From JACDDK01 sp038198445 (GTDB lineage: Bacteria > Actinomycetota > Rubrobacteria > Rubrobacterales > Rubrobacteraceae), in the NCBI GenBank assembly GCA_038198445.1, contig JBBPZZ010000185.1, positions 1 to 5,797 on the forward strand: a stretch of 5,797 nucleotides of DNA, read 5' to 3'. Of the stretch, positions 1 through 5,785 are shown piece after piece (within the stretch, counting starts at the first letter, position 1; the number at the start of each line of letters is the position of its first letter). A program made the translations under genes and the position numbers. The notes beneath the pieces are model-generated. The model searched no databases. It was not told the DNA's origin and saw only the letters and a list, made by a program, of their open reading frames with translations.

Positions 1-1
1 A

Positions 2-163
2 CTGAGCGAGGGCGACGACGTAATCGCCTACTGCCGCATCGGTGAGCGCTCCAGCCACACGTGGTTCGTGCTGAACTACCTCCTCGGCTACGGCAACGTA
101 CGCAACTACGACGGTTCCTGGACCGAGTGGGGCAACGCCGTGCGCGTCCCGATAGAGCGGTAG
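2..163 (+). CDS. Thiosulfate sulfurtransferase (rhodanese), C-terminal 53 residues
   Basis: This is the 3' end of a gene whose start lies left of the window. The frame from base 2 is open to TAG at 161-163. The visible part begins just before the rhodanese active-site loop YCRIGERSSH: the Cys at residue 11 of the fragment would carry the persulfide, and the following R-I-G-E-R-S forms the anion-binding loop. It ends with NVRNYDGSWTEWGNAVRVPI, typical of the C-terminal catalytic domain of two-domain thiosulfate/3-mercaptopyruvate sulfurtransferases, including the actinobacterial SseA/CysA type. Such enzymes move a sulfane sulfur from thiosulfate to an acceptor in the cytoplasm. A NifU/SufU-like gene begins 10 bases after the stop, so the two are probably cotranscribed and may share sulfur-transfer chemistry (inference). 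The CRxGER loop favours thiosulfate over 3-mercaptopyruvate, but the donor is not proven. Confidence 0.9.
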   Translation: MSEGDDVIAYCRIGERSSHTWFVLNYLLGYGNVRNYDGSWTEWGNAVRVPIER

Positions 164-173
164 CGGCGCCCTG

Positions 174-590
174 TTGGACAGGAAAAGCCGAATAGCGGTG
201 CTGGTAGAACACTTCAAGGACCCCCATCACAAGGGGGTCCTTGAAGACGCTGACGTGGCGATGCCCGGTGGAAGCCCGGAGTGCGGCGGCTCGGTCGTCG
301 TCTATCTCAAGGGTGATAGCAACGGCGGGATACGGAACGCTTCCTGGACCGGACAGGGAGACACCATCAGCATGGGTGCGACCTCCATCGTGATGGAGAG
401 GGTGAGGGAGGAGGATCTGGATATGCAAGCCGTTCTGGACCTTGACTACGAGGAGTTCATGGATGAGTTGGGGCGGGATGTCATAGGAAGCCGCACCCGC
501 AACGCCACCCTCGGCCTCTCCACGCTCAAGAACGCCATACACAAGTATCGTCGGGACCGGCGCTCACATCCCGCGTCCGCTCCCGCATAG
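174..590 (+). CDS. NifU/SufU-like iron-sulfur assembly fold protein, cysteine-depleted
   Basis: This 138-residue protein matches the SufU/IscU fold in order: an N-terminal helix with HFKDPHHKGVLED (residues 13-25, compare DHYxNPxNxG in the family), the first ligand loop SPECGG (34-39), the strand-turn GQGDTISMGATS (60-71, compare GxGCxISxAS), and the C-terminal SRTRNATLGLSTLKNAI (106-122, compare RxKCATLxW). Classical SufU has three Cys plus one Asp that bind zinc or a cluster. Here only Cys37 remains: the Asp after it is Gly39, the second Cys is Asp63 and the third is Asn110. Ordinary scaffold function is therefore doubtful, although the fold call is good. The start is TTG at 174, chosen because the conserved helix begins by about residue 6. 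No good Shine-Dalgarno precedes it, so translation may be coupled to the sulfurtransferase ending 10 bases upstream. GTG at 198 would cut into the helix. The tail after residue 125 is Arg-rich, then Ala/Pro-rich. Confidence 0.8.
   Translation: MDRKSRIAVLVEHFKDPHHKGVLEDADVAMPGGSPECGGSVVVYLKGDSNGGIRNASWTGQGDTISMGATSIVMERVREEDLDMQAVLDLDYEEFMDELGRDVIGSRTRNATLGLSTLKNAIHKYRRDRRSHPASAPA
212..246 (+). repeat. Perfect 14-bp inverted repeat inside the NifU-like gene
   Basis: The left arm 212-225 (CTTCAAGGACCCCC) and right arm 233-246 (GGGGGTCCTTGAAG) are exact reverse complements around a 7-base loop (226-232). As RNA this would form a very stable hairpin starting about 38 bases into the reading frame. 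The arms encode FKDP and GVLE of the conserved N-terminal motif. No T-run follows the right arm, so it is not a standard intrinsic terminator. A role in slowing translation, pausing transcription or protecting mRNA is possible but unproven. Confidence 0.85.
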
Positions 591-656
591 TTCTCGCTGA
601 TCTAGGAGGCATTGAAATGAGCTTGCCAAAGCTCCTCTGCCTTTCCGCTAAACTGC
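591..656 (+). promoter_or_regulatory. Intergenic leader of argH with orphan Shine-Dalgarno and small hairpin
   Basis: This 66-base gap holds three visible elements. A strong AGGAGG at 604-609 stands seven bases before an ATG at 617 that is not in the argH frame. GAGCTT (619-624) and AAGCTC (629-634) form a 6-bp stem with a GCCA tetraloop. CTCCT at 632-636 is complementary to AGGAG at 604-608, so pairing that hides the ribosome site competes with the small hairpin. The argH frame is closed by TGA at 618-620, so argH cannot start at the site served by AGGAGG. Regulation through these elements is inference. Confidence 0.4.
623..654 (+). promoter_or_regulatory. Possible argH promoter (-10 TAAACT) giving a near-leaderless transcript
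   Basis: TAAACT at 649-654 fits the TAnnnT -10 pattern and lies 8 bases before ATG 663 and 2 before ATG 657. A TTGCCA at 623-628 resembles a -35 box, but its 20-base spacer is longer than usual. Transcription starting 7-9 bases after the -10 would begin at or next to ATG 663. That fits the lack of a Shine-Dalgarno in front of argH and the common use of leaderless mRNAs in actinobacteria. Sequence support is weak because such hexamers also occur by chance. Confidence 0.3.
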
Positions 657-2066
657 ATGTCCATGAGCGAACACGGAAACAGTCCCCTTTGGGGCGGGCG
701 GTTTGGTTCTTCACCGGCCGAAGCCTTCGAGTGCCTGAACGCCTCCATCCCGTTCGACGCACGGCTTGCGCCTTACGATATTAGGGGCTCCATCGCCCAC
801 GCCCGGATGCTCGGGAGGCAGGGGATCGTTACCGAGGAAGAGTCCGAAGAGTTGGTGCGCGGGCTCGAAGCGGTGCTGAAGGAAGTCGAAGCCGGAAATT
901 TTTCGTGGACACTTGCGGATGAGGACGTTCACACGGCGGTCGAGCGGCGGCTCAGGGACGTTTCCGGGGACGTGGCGCTCAAGCTGCACACGGGACGCAG
1001 CCGCAACGATCAAGTCGCGCTGGACATGCACCTGTTCGTCCGGGAGGCCGCCGAACGGATCACCGCCGGCGTGCTCGCTGCGATGCGGGCGTTCGTGGAG
1101 GTCGCGGAGGCGAATCGGGACCTCATATTGCCCGGCTACACGCATCTGCAGCGCGCGCAGCCGATCCTGCTCTCCCACCACCTGCTCGCCCACTTCGAGG
1201 CTCTGAAGCGGGATCTCCGCCGTCTCGATGCCGCGCGCGAGGCCGCGAACGTCTCGCCCCTCGGGGCGGCGGCTTTGGGTGGAACACCGCATCCGGTGGA
1301 CCCATCGGTTACGGCGGCGGAGCTCGGGATGGAGCTGTTCTCGAACTCTCTCGATGCGGTTTCGGAGAGGGACTTCGCCCTGGACCTTCTCTACGCCTGC
1401 GCCGTGCTCGGAGTGCATCTGAGCCGGCTCGGAGAGGAGTGGGTCCTGTGGACGAGCGCGGAGTTCGGCTTCGCCACACTCGACGACGCCTACTCCTCCG
1501 GCTCCTCCATCATGCCGCAGAAGAAGAATCCGGACGCCTACGAGCTGATGCGTGGTAAGTCCGGGCGGCTCATCGGAGATTTGAACGCTCTGCTCGTAAC
1601 TCTAAAGGGTCTGCCGCTCGGGTACTCGAAGGACTTGCAGGAGGACAAGGAGCCGCTCTTCGACGCCGTGGACTCCGTGCTCGCCATACTCGCCGTGCTG
1701 CCGGAGATGCTAAGGACGTCACGGTTTCACGGGGAGAGGATGTCAGATGGGGCCGGAGGGTTCGCGCTGGCGACGGAGCTTGCGGACTTCCTGGCGGCGC
1801 GCGGCGTCCCGTTCCGGGAGGCGCACCGGGCGGTGGGGAGGCTGGTACGGCGATGCGAGGAGCTAGGCGTCGCCCTCGAAGAGATACCCGGAGAAGAGCT
1901 CGCCGCGGCGCACCCAGCGATCGGCGAGTTACCCGAGGGTTTGTTGACGCCGGAGGGGAGCATCTCCAACAAGAAGTCTTCCGGCTCGACAGCGCCGGGC
2001 TCCGTCGAGCTTCAGTTGAAGAGGGCATGGGAGACGTTGGACGCGGCGAACCGCAGGACCAACTAG
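657..2066 (+). CDS. argH: Argininosuccinate lyase
   Basis: ArgH splits argininosuccinate into arginine and fumarate, the last step of arginine biosynthesis, and works as a cytoplasmic homotetramer. All superfamily landmarks are present: LWGGRF at residues 11-16, HTGRSRNDQVALD at 111-123, GYTHLQRAQPI at 160-170 with the catalytic Thr162-His163, NSLDAVSERDF at 230-240, and the signature loop GSSIMPQKKNPD at 282-293 holding the catalytic serine. The usual C-terminal GGTAP motif reads SGSTAP (442-447), a mild change. Length (469 residues) is normal. Two starts are possible: ATG 657, or in-frame ATG 663 giving MSEHGNSPLWGGRF. Neither has a Shine-Dalgarno, and ATG 663 fits a leaderless transcript better. 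The upstream frame is closed at 618-620, so no longer form exists. No other arginine gene is in the window, so argH is separated from argG at least on this side. A metallophosphoesterase gene follows 42 bases downstream. Confidence 0.97.
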   Translation: MSMSEHGNSPLWGGRFGSSPAEAFECLNASIPFDARLAPYDIRGSIAHARMLGRQGIVTEEESEELVRGLEAVLKEVEAGNFSWTLADEDVHTAVERRLRDVSGDVALKLHTGRSRNDQVALDMHLFVREAAERITAGVLAAMRAFVEVAEANRDLILPGYTHLQRAQPILLSHHLLAHFEALKRDLRRLDAAREAANVSPLGAAALGGTPHPVDPSVTAAELGMELFSNSLDAVSERDFALDLLYACAVLGVHLSRLGEEWVLWTSAEFGFATLDDAYSSGSSIMPQKKNPDAYELMRGKSGRLIGDLNALLVTLKGLPLGYSKDLQEDKEPLFDAVDSVLAILAVLPEMLRTSRFHGERMSDGAGGFALATELADFLAARGVPFREAHRAVGRLVRRCEELGVALEEIPGEELAAAHPAIGELPEGLLTPEGSISNKKSSGSTAPGSVELQLKRAWETLDAANRRTN

Positions 2067-2096
2067 AACGATCGTGGATCAAAGCCTTGAGGATAC

Positions 2097-2101
2097 AGGA
2101 G
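2097..2101 (+). promoter_or_regulatory. Ribosome binding site of the metallophosphoesterase gene
   Basis: AGGAG lies seven bases before ATG 2109, an ideal spacing, and fixes that start codon. I see no convincing promoter in the 42 bases after argH, so the gene may be read from the argH transcript. Confidence 0.75.
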
Positions 2102-2108
2102 TCGGGAG

Positions 2109-2927
2109 ATGAAGATAGTTCAGTTTTCGGATGTGCATGTGGGCTCCGGGTTGTTTCGTCCGGACCTCCTGGAGGCTACGATACAAGAGACAAATGCGCT
2201 GGAGCCGGATCTCGTAGCCGTGGTGGGTGACTTGACGATGGAAGGCTACCGCTGGGAGTTCGAGGGAGCAAAAGACTACCTGGACCGTCTGGAATGCCCC
2301 AACGTTGTCTACGCGATGGGCAACCACGACGCCAAGAACGTCGGCTACCGGCATTTCGAGGAGTTCTTCGGCATCCGGGAGCGATCGGCGGAGATTCCGG
2401 TCCCGGAGGGCGTTGCGAAGGTCGTCTCGCTGGACTCTTCGAAGCCGGATCTCGACGAGGGAGAGGTCGGACGCGAGCACTACGCCTGGCTGGACTCGGA
2501 GTTCCGGGGCTGGGACCGGGGACCGAGGATACTCATGATTCACCATCACATCCTCGCCGTCCCCGGCACGGGACGCGACGTGAACAACCTGCGCGACGCG
2601 GGCGACGTAATGGCTATACTGCGAGAGTTGAAGATCGACATGGTCCTCTCCGGTCACCGGCACGTACCCTACGTCTGGAGCATCTCCGGCGTGAGGATCG
2701 TCCACTCCGGCACCGTCTCGACGATGAGAGTGCGGGGCGTGATGCCGCCGTCCTACAACGTTATCGAGTTCGATCAGGACTCGGTCGAGATTACGCTGCA
2801 GGAGCCCGGCAAGGGCGCGGAGGGAAGGCAGCCTCTAGCCAGCTTCTCCCGCAATCCCGTAACCACCAGCAAGTTCTACCCGGACTACGAGAACTTCGTC
2901 CTCTACGATAAGTTGCCGTTCCAGTAA
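2109..2927 (+). CDS. Calcineurin-like metallophosphoesterase (CpdA/Icc-like)
   Basis: This 272-residue protein has the full metallophosphoesterase metal-site set in order: DVH at residues 8-10, GD at 40-41, GNHD at 71-74, a His-rich segment IHHH at 144-147, and GHRH at 182-185. These bind two metal ions that activate water for phosphoester cleavage. Size and arrangement resemble class III cyclic-nucleotide phosphodiesterases of the CpdA type and related single-domain enzymes, but the substrate cannot be read from the sequence; cyclic nucleotide, nucleotide or phospholipid esters are all possible. The opening MKIVQFSDVHVGS is a cytoplasmic beta strand, with no signal peptide or membrane segment. 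After the GHRH motif come a final beta region and a tail of about 40 residues (from roughly 232 to the end, ending KFYPDYENFVLYDKLPFQ) that I do not recognise. The gene faces the dehydrogenase gene head-on, with 3 bases between stop codons. Confidence 0.9.
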   Translation: MKIVQFSDVHVGSGLFRPDLLEATIQETNALEPDLVAVVGDLTMEGYRWEFEGAKDYLDRLECPNVVYAMGNHDAKNVGYRHFEEFFGIRERSAEIPVPEGVAKVVSLDSSKPDLDEGEVGREHYAWLDSEFRGWDRGPRILMIHHHILAVPGTGRDVNNLRDAGDVMAILRELKIDMVLSGHRHVPYVWSISGVRIVHSGTVSTMRVRGVMPPSYNVIEFDQDSVEITLQEPGKGAEGRQPLASFSRNPVTTSKFYPDYENFVLYDKLPFQ

Positions 2928-2930
2928 GCG

Positions 2931-4376
2931 TCAGACGCCACCCAGGGAGACGCACTTGAGGTCGAGGTATTCCTCGACCCCATAGCGTCCGCCTTCGCGC
3001 CCGAAGCCTGACTCCTTGAGGCCACCCGAGGGTGTCTGATCCGTCGAGGGCATCCCGTCGTTCGCCCCGAGGATGCCACACTCCAACTCCTCGGCCAGGC
3101 GCCAGATCCTTCCTGAGTCCCGCGTGAAGTAGTAGGCGGCGAGACCGTAGTCCAGGCTGTTAGCGCGTTCGATAACTTCTTCCTCGGTATCGAAACCGAA
3201 GATGGCGGCGACCGGGCCGAAGGTCTCCTCACGGGCGAGCAGCATCGAGTCGTCCGCGCCGAGCAGCGCCGTCGGCTCGTAAAAGTTCCCCGTACCTTCG
3301 ATTCGTTTCCCCCCGAGCGCCACCACGGCGCCTCTCTCCGTGGCGTCCTCGAGGTGGCGCTCGACCTTCGAGAGCGCCGCCGGCTCGATGAGCGGACCAA
3401 CCTCCGCGCCCTCCTCAAGCCCGTTGCCGACTTTCATGGTCCGCAGCCGTTCGATTAGGCGCCGGGCGAACTCCTCCTCTACACTTCGCTGGACGAAGAT
3501 ACGGTTGGCCGCCACGCAAGTCTGGCCCGCGTTACGCATTTTGGAGGCGACCGCACCGTCCACCGCCGCCTCGATGTCCGCGTCCTCGAACACGATGAAC
3601 GGCGCGTGGCCGCCGAGCTCTAGAGAGAGCTGCTTGACGGTTCCGGCGGCCTCCCGCATCAGCGTCTTTCCTACCTCCGTCGAACCGGTGAAGGAGAGCT
3701 TGCGGACGCGGGGATCTTCCATGAAGGCCGCCGAGATGTCCGCGGGGTTGTCTCCGGTCATCACGGAGAGGGCGCCCTTCGGCAGTCCCGCTTCCTCGAA
3801 GATGGCGGCTAGTTCCAAAGCAGAGAGCGGGGCGAGTTCGGAGGGTTTCACGACCATCGTGCAGCCCGCCGCGAGAGCCGCCCCGACTTTCAGCGCGATC
3901 ATCGAGATCGGGAAGTTCCACGGCGTGATGGCCGCCGTGACGCCGATGGGGCGCTTGATGATGAAGATCCGTTTGTCCGTGGAACCGGACCAGAGTGTCT
4001 CGCCGGAGATTCGCCGGGCCTCCTCCGCGAATCGGTCGAGGAGGGAAGCAGAATAGTACACCTCGCCCCGCGACTCGGTGAGCGGCTTGCCCTCCTCCAG
4101 CGTCAATACCCGCCCCAGAGACTCTACCCGCTCCCGCATGAGGCTGGCGGAGCGTGTCAGAATCGTGGACCGCTCCTCGGCGGACGTCTTGCCCCACGCC
4201 GGCTGAACGGCGCACGCGGCCTCGACGGCCATCCGCGCGTCCTCCCGATTCCCGTCTGGAACGACCGCGACGGTTTCGCCCGTCGCCGGGTTCGTCACGT
4301 CGAAGGTCTTCCTCGAAGAGGACGGACGCCACTCACCGCCAACGAACAGTTCGTATCCTGTCTTCGTCTTCAGCAC
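2931..4376 (-). CDS. NAD(P)-dependent aldehyde dehydrogenase, succinate-semialdehyde dehydrogenase type
   Basis: This 481-residue, full-length aldehyde dehydrogenase would oxidise an aldehyde to the acid in the cytoplasm. Visible landmarks are TPWNFP with the oxyanion Asn154, KPSE (177-180) in the cofactor site, FTGSTEVG (229-236), ELGGHAPF with the general-base Glu253, GQTC with the nucleophile Cys287, and EETFGPV (383-389). The best family match is GabD-like: EGKPLTESRGEV near residue 95, ELGGxAPFIVFEDADIEAA, SKxRNAGQTC and the C-terminal GREGGRYGVEEYLDLK. Glu at the fourth position of KPSE suggests NAD+ preference, since strict NADP+ enzymes usually have a smaller residue there (inference). 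The second Cys of the GQTCxC redox pair in some GabD proteins is Ala289 here. The start is GTG, with AGGAG seven bases upstream. It follows the aminotransferase by 31 bases, so it probably oxidises that enzyme's semialdehyde product. Succinate semialdehyde is likeliest; glutarate, malonate or related semialdehydes are not excluded. Confidence 0.92.
   Translation of the reverse strand: MLKTKTGYELFVGGEWRPSSSRKTFDVTNPATGETVAVVPDGNREDARMAVEAACAVQPAWGKTSAEERSTILTRSASLMRERVESLGRVLTLEEGKPLTESRGEVYYSASLLDRFAEEARRISGETLWSGSTDKRIFIIKRPIGVTAAITPWNFPISMIALKVGAALAAGCTMVVKPSELAPLSALELAAIFEEAGLPKGALSVMTGDNPADISAAFMEDPRVRKLSFTGSTEVGKTLMREAAGTVKQLSLELGGHAPFIVFEDADIEAAVDGAVASKMRNAGQTCVAANRIFVQRSVEEEFARRLIERLRTMKVGNGLEEGAEVGPLIEPAALSKVERHLEDATERGAVVALGGKRIEGTGNFYEPTALLGADDSMLLAREETFGPVAAIFGFDTEEEVIERANSLDYGLAAYYFTRDSGRIWRLAEELECGILGANDGMPSTDQTPSGGLKESGFGREGGRYGVEEYLDLKCVSLGGV
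2960..2979. repeat. 8-bp perfect inverted repeat at the convergent gene junction
   Basis: GGTCGAGG (2960-2967) and CCTCGACC (2972-2979) are perfect complements around a TATT loop. The hairpin lies 33 bases beyond the metallophosphoesterase stop and inside the last codons of the dehydrogenase. There is no T-run on either strand, so it is not a classic terminator. It could act as a non-canonical end signal for the plus-strand transcript or as 3' mRNA protection (inference). Confidence 0.6.
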
Positions 4377-4383
4377 TCGAATT

Positions 4384-4388
4384 CTCCT
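4384..4388 (-). promoter_or_regulatory. Ribosome binding site of the aldehyde dehydrogenase gene
   Basis: Read on the minus strand this is AGGAG, seven bases before GTG (4376-4374). It supports the GTG start in the short spacer after the aminotransferase gene. No separate promoter is evident in the 31-base gap. Confidence 0.75.
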
Positions 4389-4407
4389 ATTCGTCTCGAT
4401 CTGCTCG

Positions 4408-5772
4408 TTAGCCGTGGTGGGCGATCTCCCCTTCGAGGTCGGTCAGGGCTTTGTCGGTGATCTCGGCTATCCTGCTCAGGACCTCCCGGTCGGCGACGAG
4501 TGCCGGAGAGTACTGGAGTACAAGGTCTTCCTTGTCGTCCACGCGGCAGATCAGGCCAAGCTCGGTCAGACGGCGGGAGAGCAGGCCCTTGAAGTACCGT
4601 TGGTAGTCTTCGCCGCTGATCGGGGTGCCGTCTTTCCACCTGGCTTTGATCTCGACCCCCCAGAAGAAGCCCATACCACGGACTTCCTTGACTATGGGAT
4701 GTTCCTCCGCCATCCGCTTCAGTTCATCGCCGAAGTGTCCTTCCAACTCGCGCACGTTCTCCAGCAGCTTCTCCCGCTCGATGATCGCTATGTTTTCCAG
4801 CGCGACGGCCGAAGCCACGGGATGCCCTCCAAAGGTCGAGCCGTGCATGAACATGGGTGCGTTCTCCCGGAGCGTACCCCGCATGCGCTCGTTCATGACG
4901 ACGCCGCCCATCGGACAGTAACCGCTGGTGACGCCTTTGGCGAAGGTCGTCATGTCCGGGACCACGTCGAAACGCTCGATGCCGAACCACTCTCCGAGCC
5001 GGCCGAAAGCGCAGATCACGGCGTCCGAGATCAACAACACGCCGTACCTGTCACAGATCTCCCGCACCCGCCGCCAGTAGCCTTCCGGCGGCACCAGACA
5101 TCCGCCTCCGTTCTGCACAGGCTCAAGAATGACCGCCGCCACCGTCTCCGGCGAGGCAAACTCTATCGCCTCCTCTATGGCATCGGCCGCGCCGTCCGGG
5201 TCCTGATGGGTGTTGGGTACGTGCATGAATCCACCCAATAGCGGCTCGAACGGCGCCTTGAAAAAGGGGATGCCCGTGGCCGAGAGCGCGCCCATCGTGG
5301 TGCCGTGGTAGGCGACCTTGCGCGTGATGAACTTGTAGCGTTCAGCCTCTCCGTTGGCCCGATGGTACTGGCGCGCGAGCTTTATGGCCGACTCGACCGC
5401 TTCGGAGCCCGAGGAGACAAAGAAGGCTGAGTTTAGATCCCCCGGCGCTATCTCCGCGATCTTAGCGGCCAGCTCCAGCGAACGTGGGTGCTGGAAGCCC
5501 CAGTTTGGGAAGAACCCGAGCTGTTTCATCTGCTTCGCCGCAACTTCGGCGATCTCACCCCGGCCGTGTCCGACTTGCGTCGTAAACAGTCCGCCGATAC
5601 CATCTATGTAGCGTTGGCCTTTGTCATCGGTGACGTAGCAACCATCTCCCGAGACCATGACCGGCAGCTTTGCCCAGTCTTCGGCGTAGGGCGTAAAGTG
5701 CAACATGAGGTTGTCCACGCCCGGAAGACCGACGCCGGAGCCGCTCTCCCCAAGTCCATGCACTACATCCAT
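4408..5772 (-). CDS. Class III PLP-dependent aminotransferase (omega-amino acid type)
   Basis: This 454-residue fold-type I, class III transaminase would move an amino group from an omega-amino acid or amine to an oxo acid. Motifs in order are VGHGRGE (67-73), the PLP phosphate-binding SSGSEA (120-125), YHGTTMGAL (155-163) whose Tyr stacks on PLP, ILEPV (215-219), ISDAVICAFGRLGEWFG (248-264) with the PLP-binding Asp250, TFAKGVTSGY (276-285) with the Schiff-base Lys279, and HGSTFGGHP (310-318) with a phosphate-contacting Thr313. Residue 251 is Ala where most of the class has Glu (DEV). The start is ATG 5772 with GGGAG eight bases upstream; Met23 is an alternative, without comparable support. 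The VICAFGRLG and FGGHP variants are closer to the broad omega-aminotransferase group (annotated as putrescine, beta-alanine-pyruvate or 'aspartate aminotransferase family') than to classical GabT, so I give no symbol. The downstream semialdehyde dehydrogenase makes GABA, beta-alanine or a polyamine-derived amine the plausible donors. The operon may continue upstream of the window. Confidence 0.92.
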   Translation of the reverse strand: MDVVHGLGESGSGVGLPGVDNLMLHFTPYAEDWAKLPVMVSGDGCYVTDDKGQRYIDGIGGLFTTQVGHGRGEIAEVAAKQMKQLGFFPNWGFQHPRSLELAAKIAEIAPGDLNSAFFVSSGSEAVESAIKLARQYHRANGEAERYKFITRKVAYHGTTMGALSATGIPFFKAPFEPLLGGFMHVPNTHQDPDGAADAIEEAIEFASPETVAAVILEPVQNGGGCLVPPEGYWRRVREICDRYGVLLISDAVICAFGRLGEWFGIERFDVVPDMTTFAKGVTSGYCPMGGVVMNERMRGTLRENAPMFMHGSTFGGHPVASAVALENIAIIEREKLLENVRELEGHFGDELKRMAEEHPIVKEVRGMGFFWGVEIKARWKDGTPISGEDYQRYFKGLLSRRLTELGLICRVDDKEDLVLQYSPALVADREVLSRIAEITDKALTDLEGEIAHHG

Positions 5773-5780
5773 GCTCTTAT

Positions 5781-5785
5781 CTCCC
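5781..5785 (-). promoter_or_regulatory. Ribosome binding site of the aminotransferase gene
   Basis: Read on the minus strand this is GGGAG, eight bases before the ATG at 5772. It favours that start over the internal Met23. Only 12 further bases are available before the window ends, so the promoter cannot be seen. Confidence 0.65.

Noticed and set aside
619..645. Small hairpin GAGCTT/AAGCTC as an intrinsic terminator for the NifU-like operon
   Set aside because: The stem is only 6 bp and is followed by mixed CTCTGCCTTTCC rather than a T-run, so I list it only as a leader element.
526..762. Minus-strand frame covering the gap before argH
   Set aside because: It overlaps both flanking genes, has no ribosome site that I can see, and its product is Arg-rich and motif-free; the 66-base gap is better explained as a leader.
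711..1418. Long open frame on the minus strand inside argH
   Set aside because: It lies wholly opposite a gene with unmistakable ArgH motifs, its protein is Arg/Pro-rich without any family motif, and high-GC coding DNA routinely leaves such antisense frames open.
3197..3810. GAAGATGGCGGC appearing near 3199 and again near 3798
   Set aside because: The copies encode similar Ala-Ala-Ile-Phe peptides in the same gene, and a 12-base match is expected from shared codon use; it is not a repeat element.
3532..4332. 266-residue open frame on the minus strand inside the dehydrogenase gene
   Set aside because: It is out of frame with the clear aldehyde dehydrogenase, has low-complexity Arg/Gly-rich composition, and has no recognisable motif.
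4414..5241. 275-residue plus-strand open frame opposite the aminotransferase
   Set aside because: It is antisense to a full-length enzyme with all catalytic residues, and its own sequence shows no domain.
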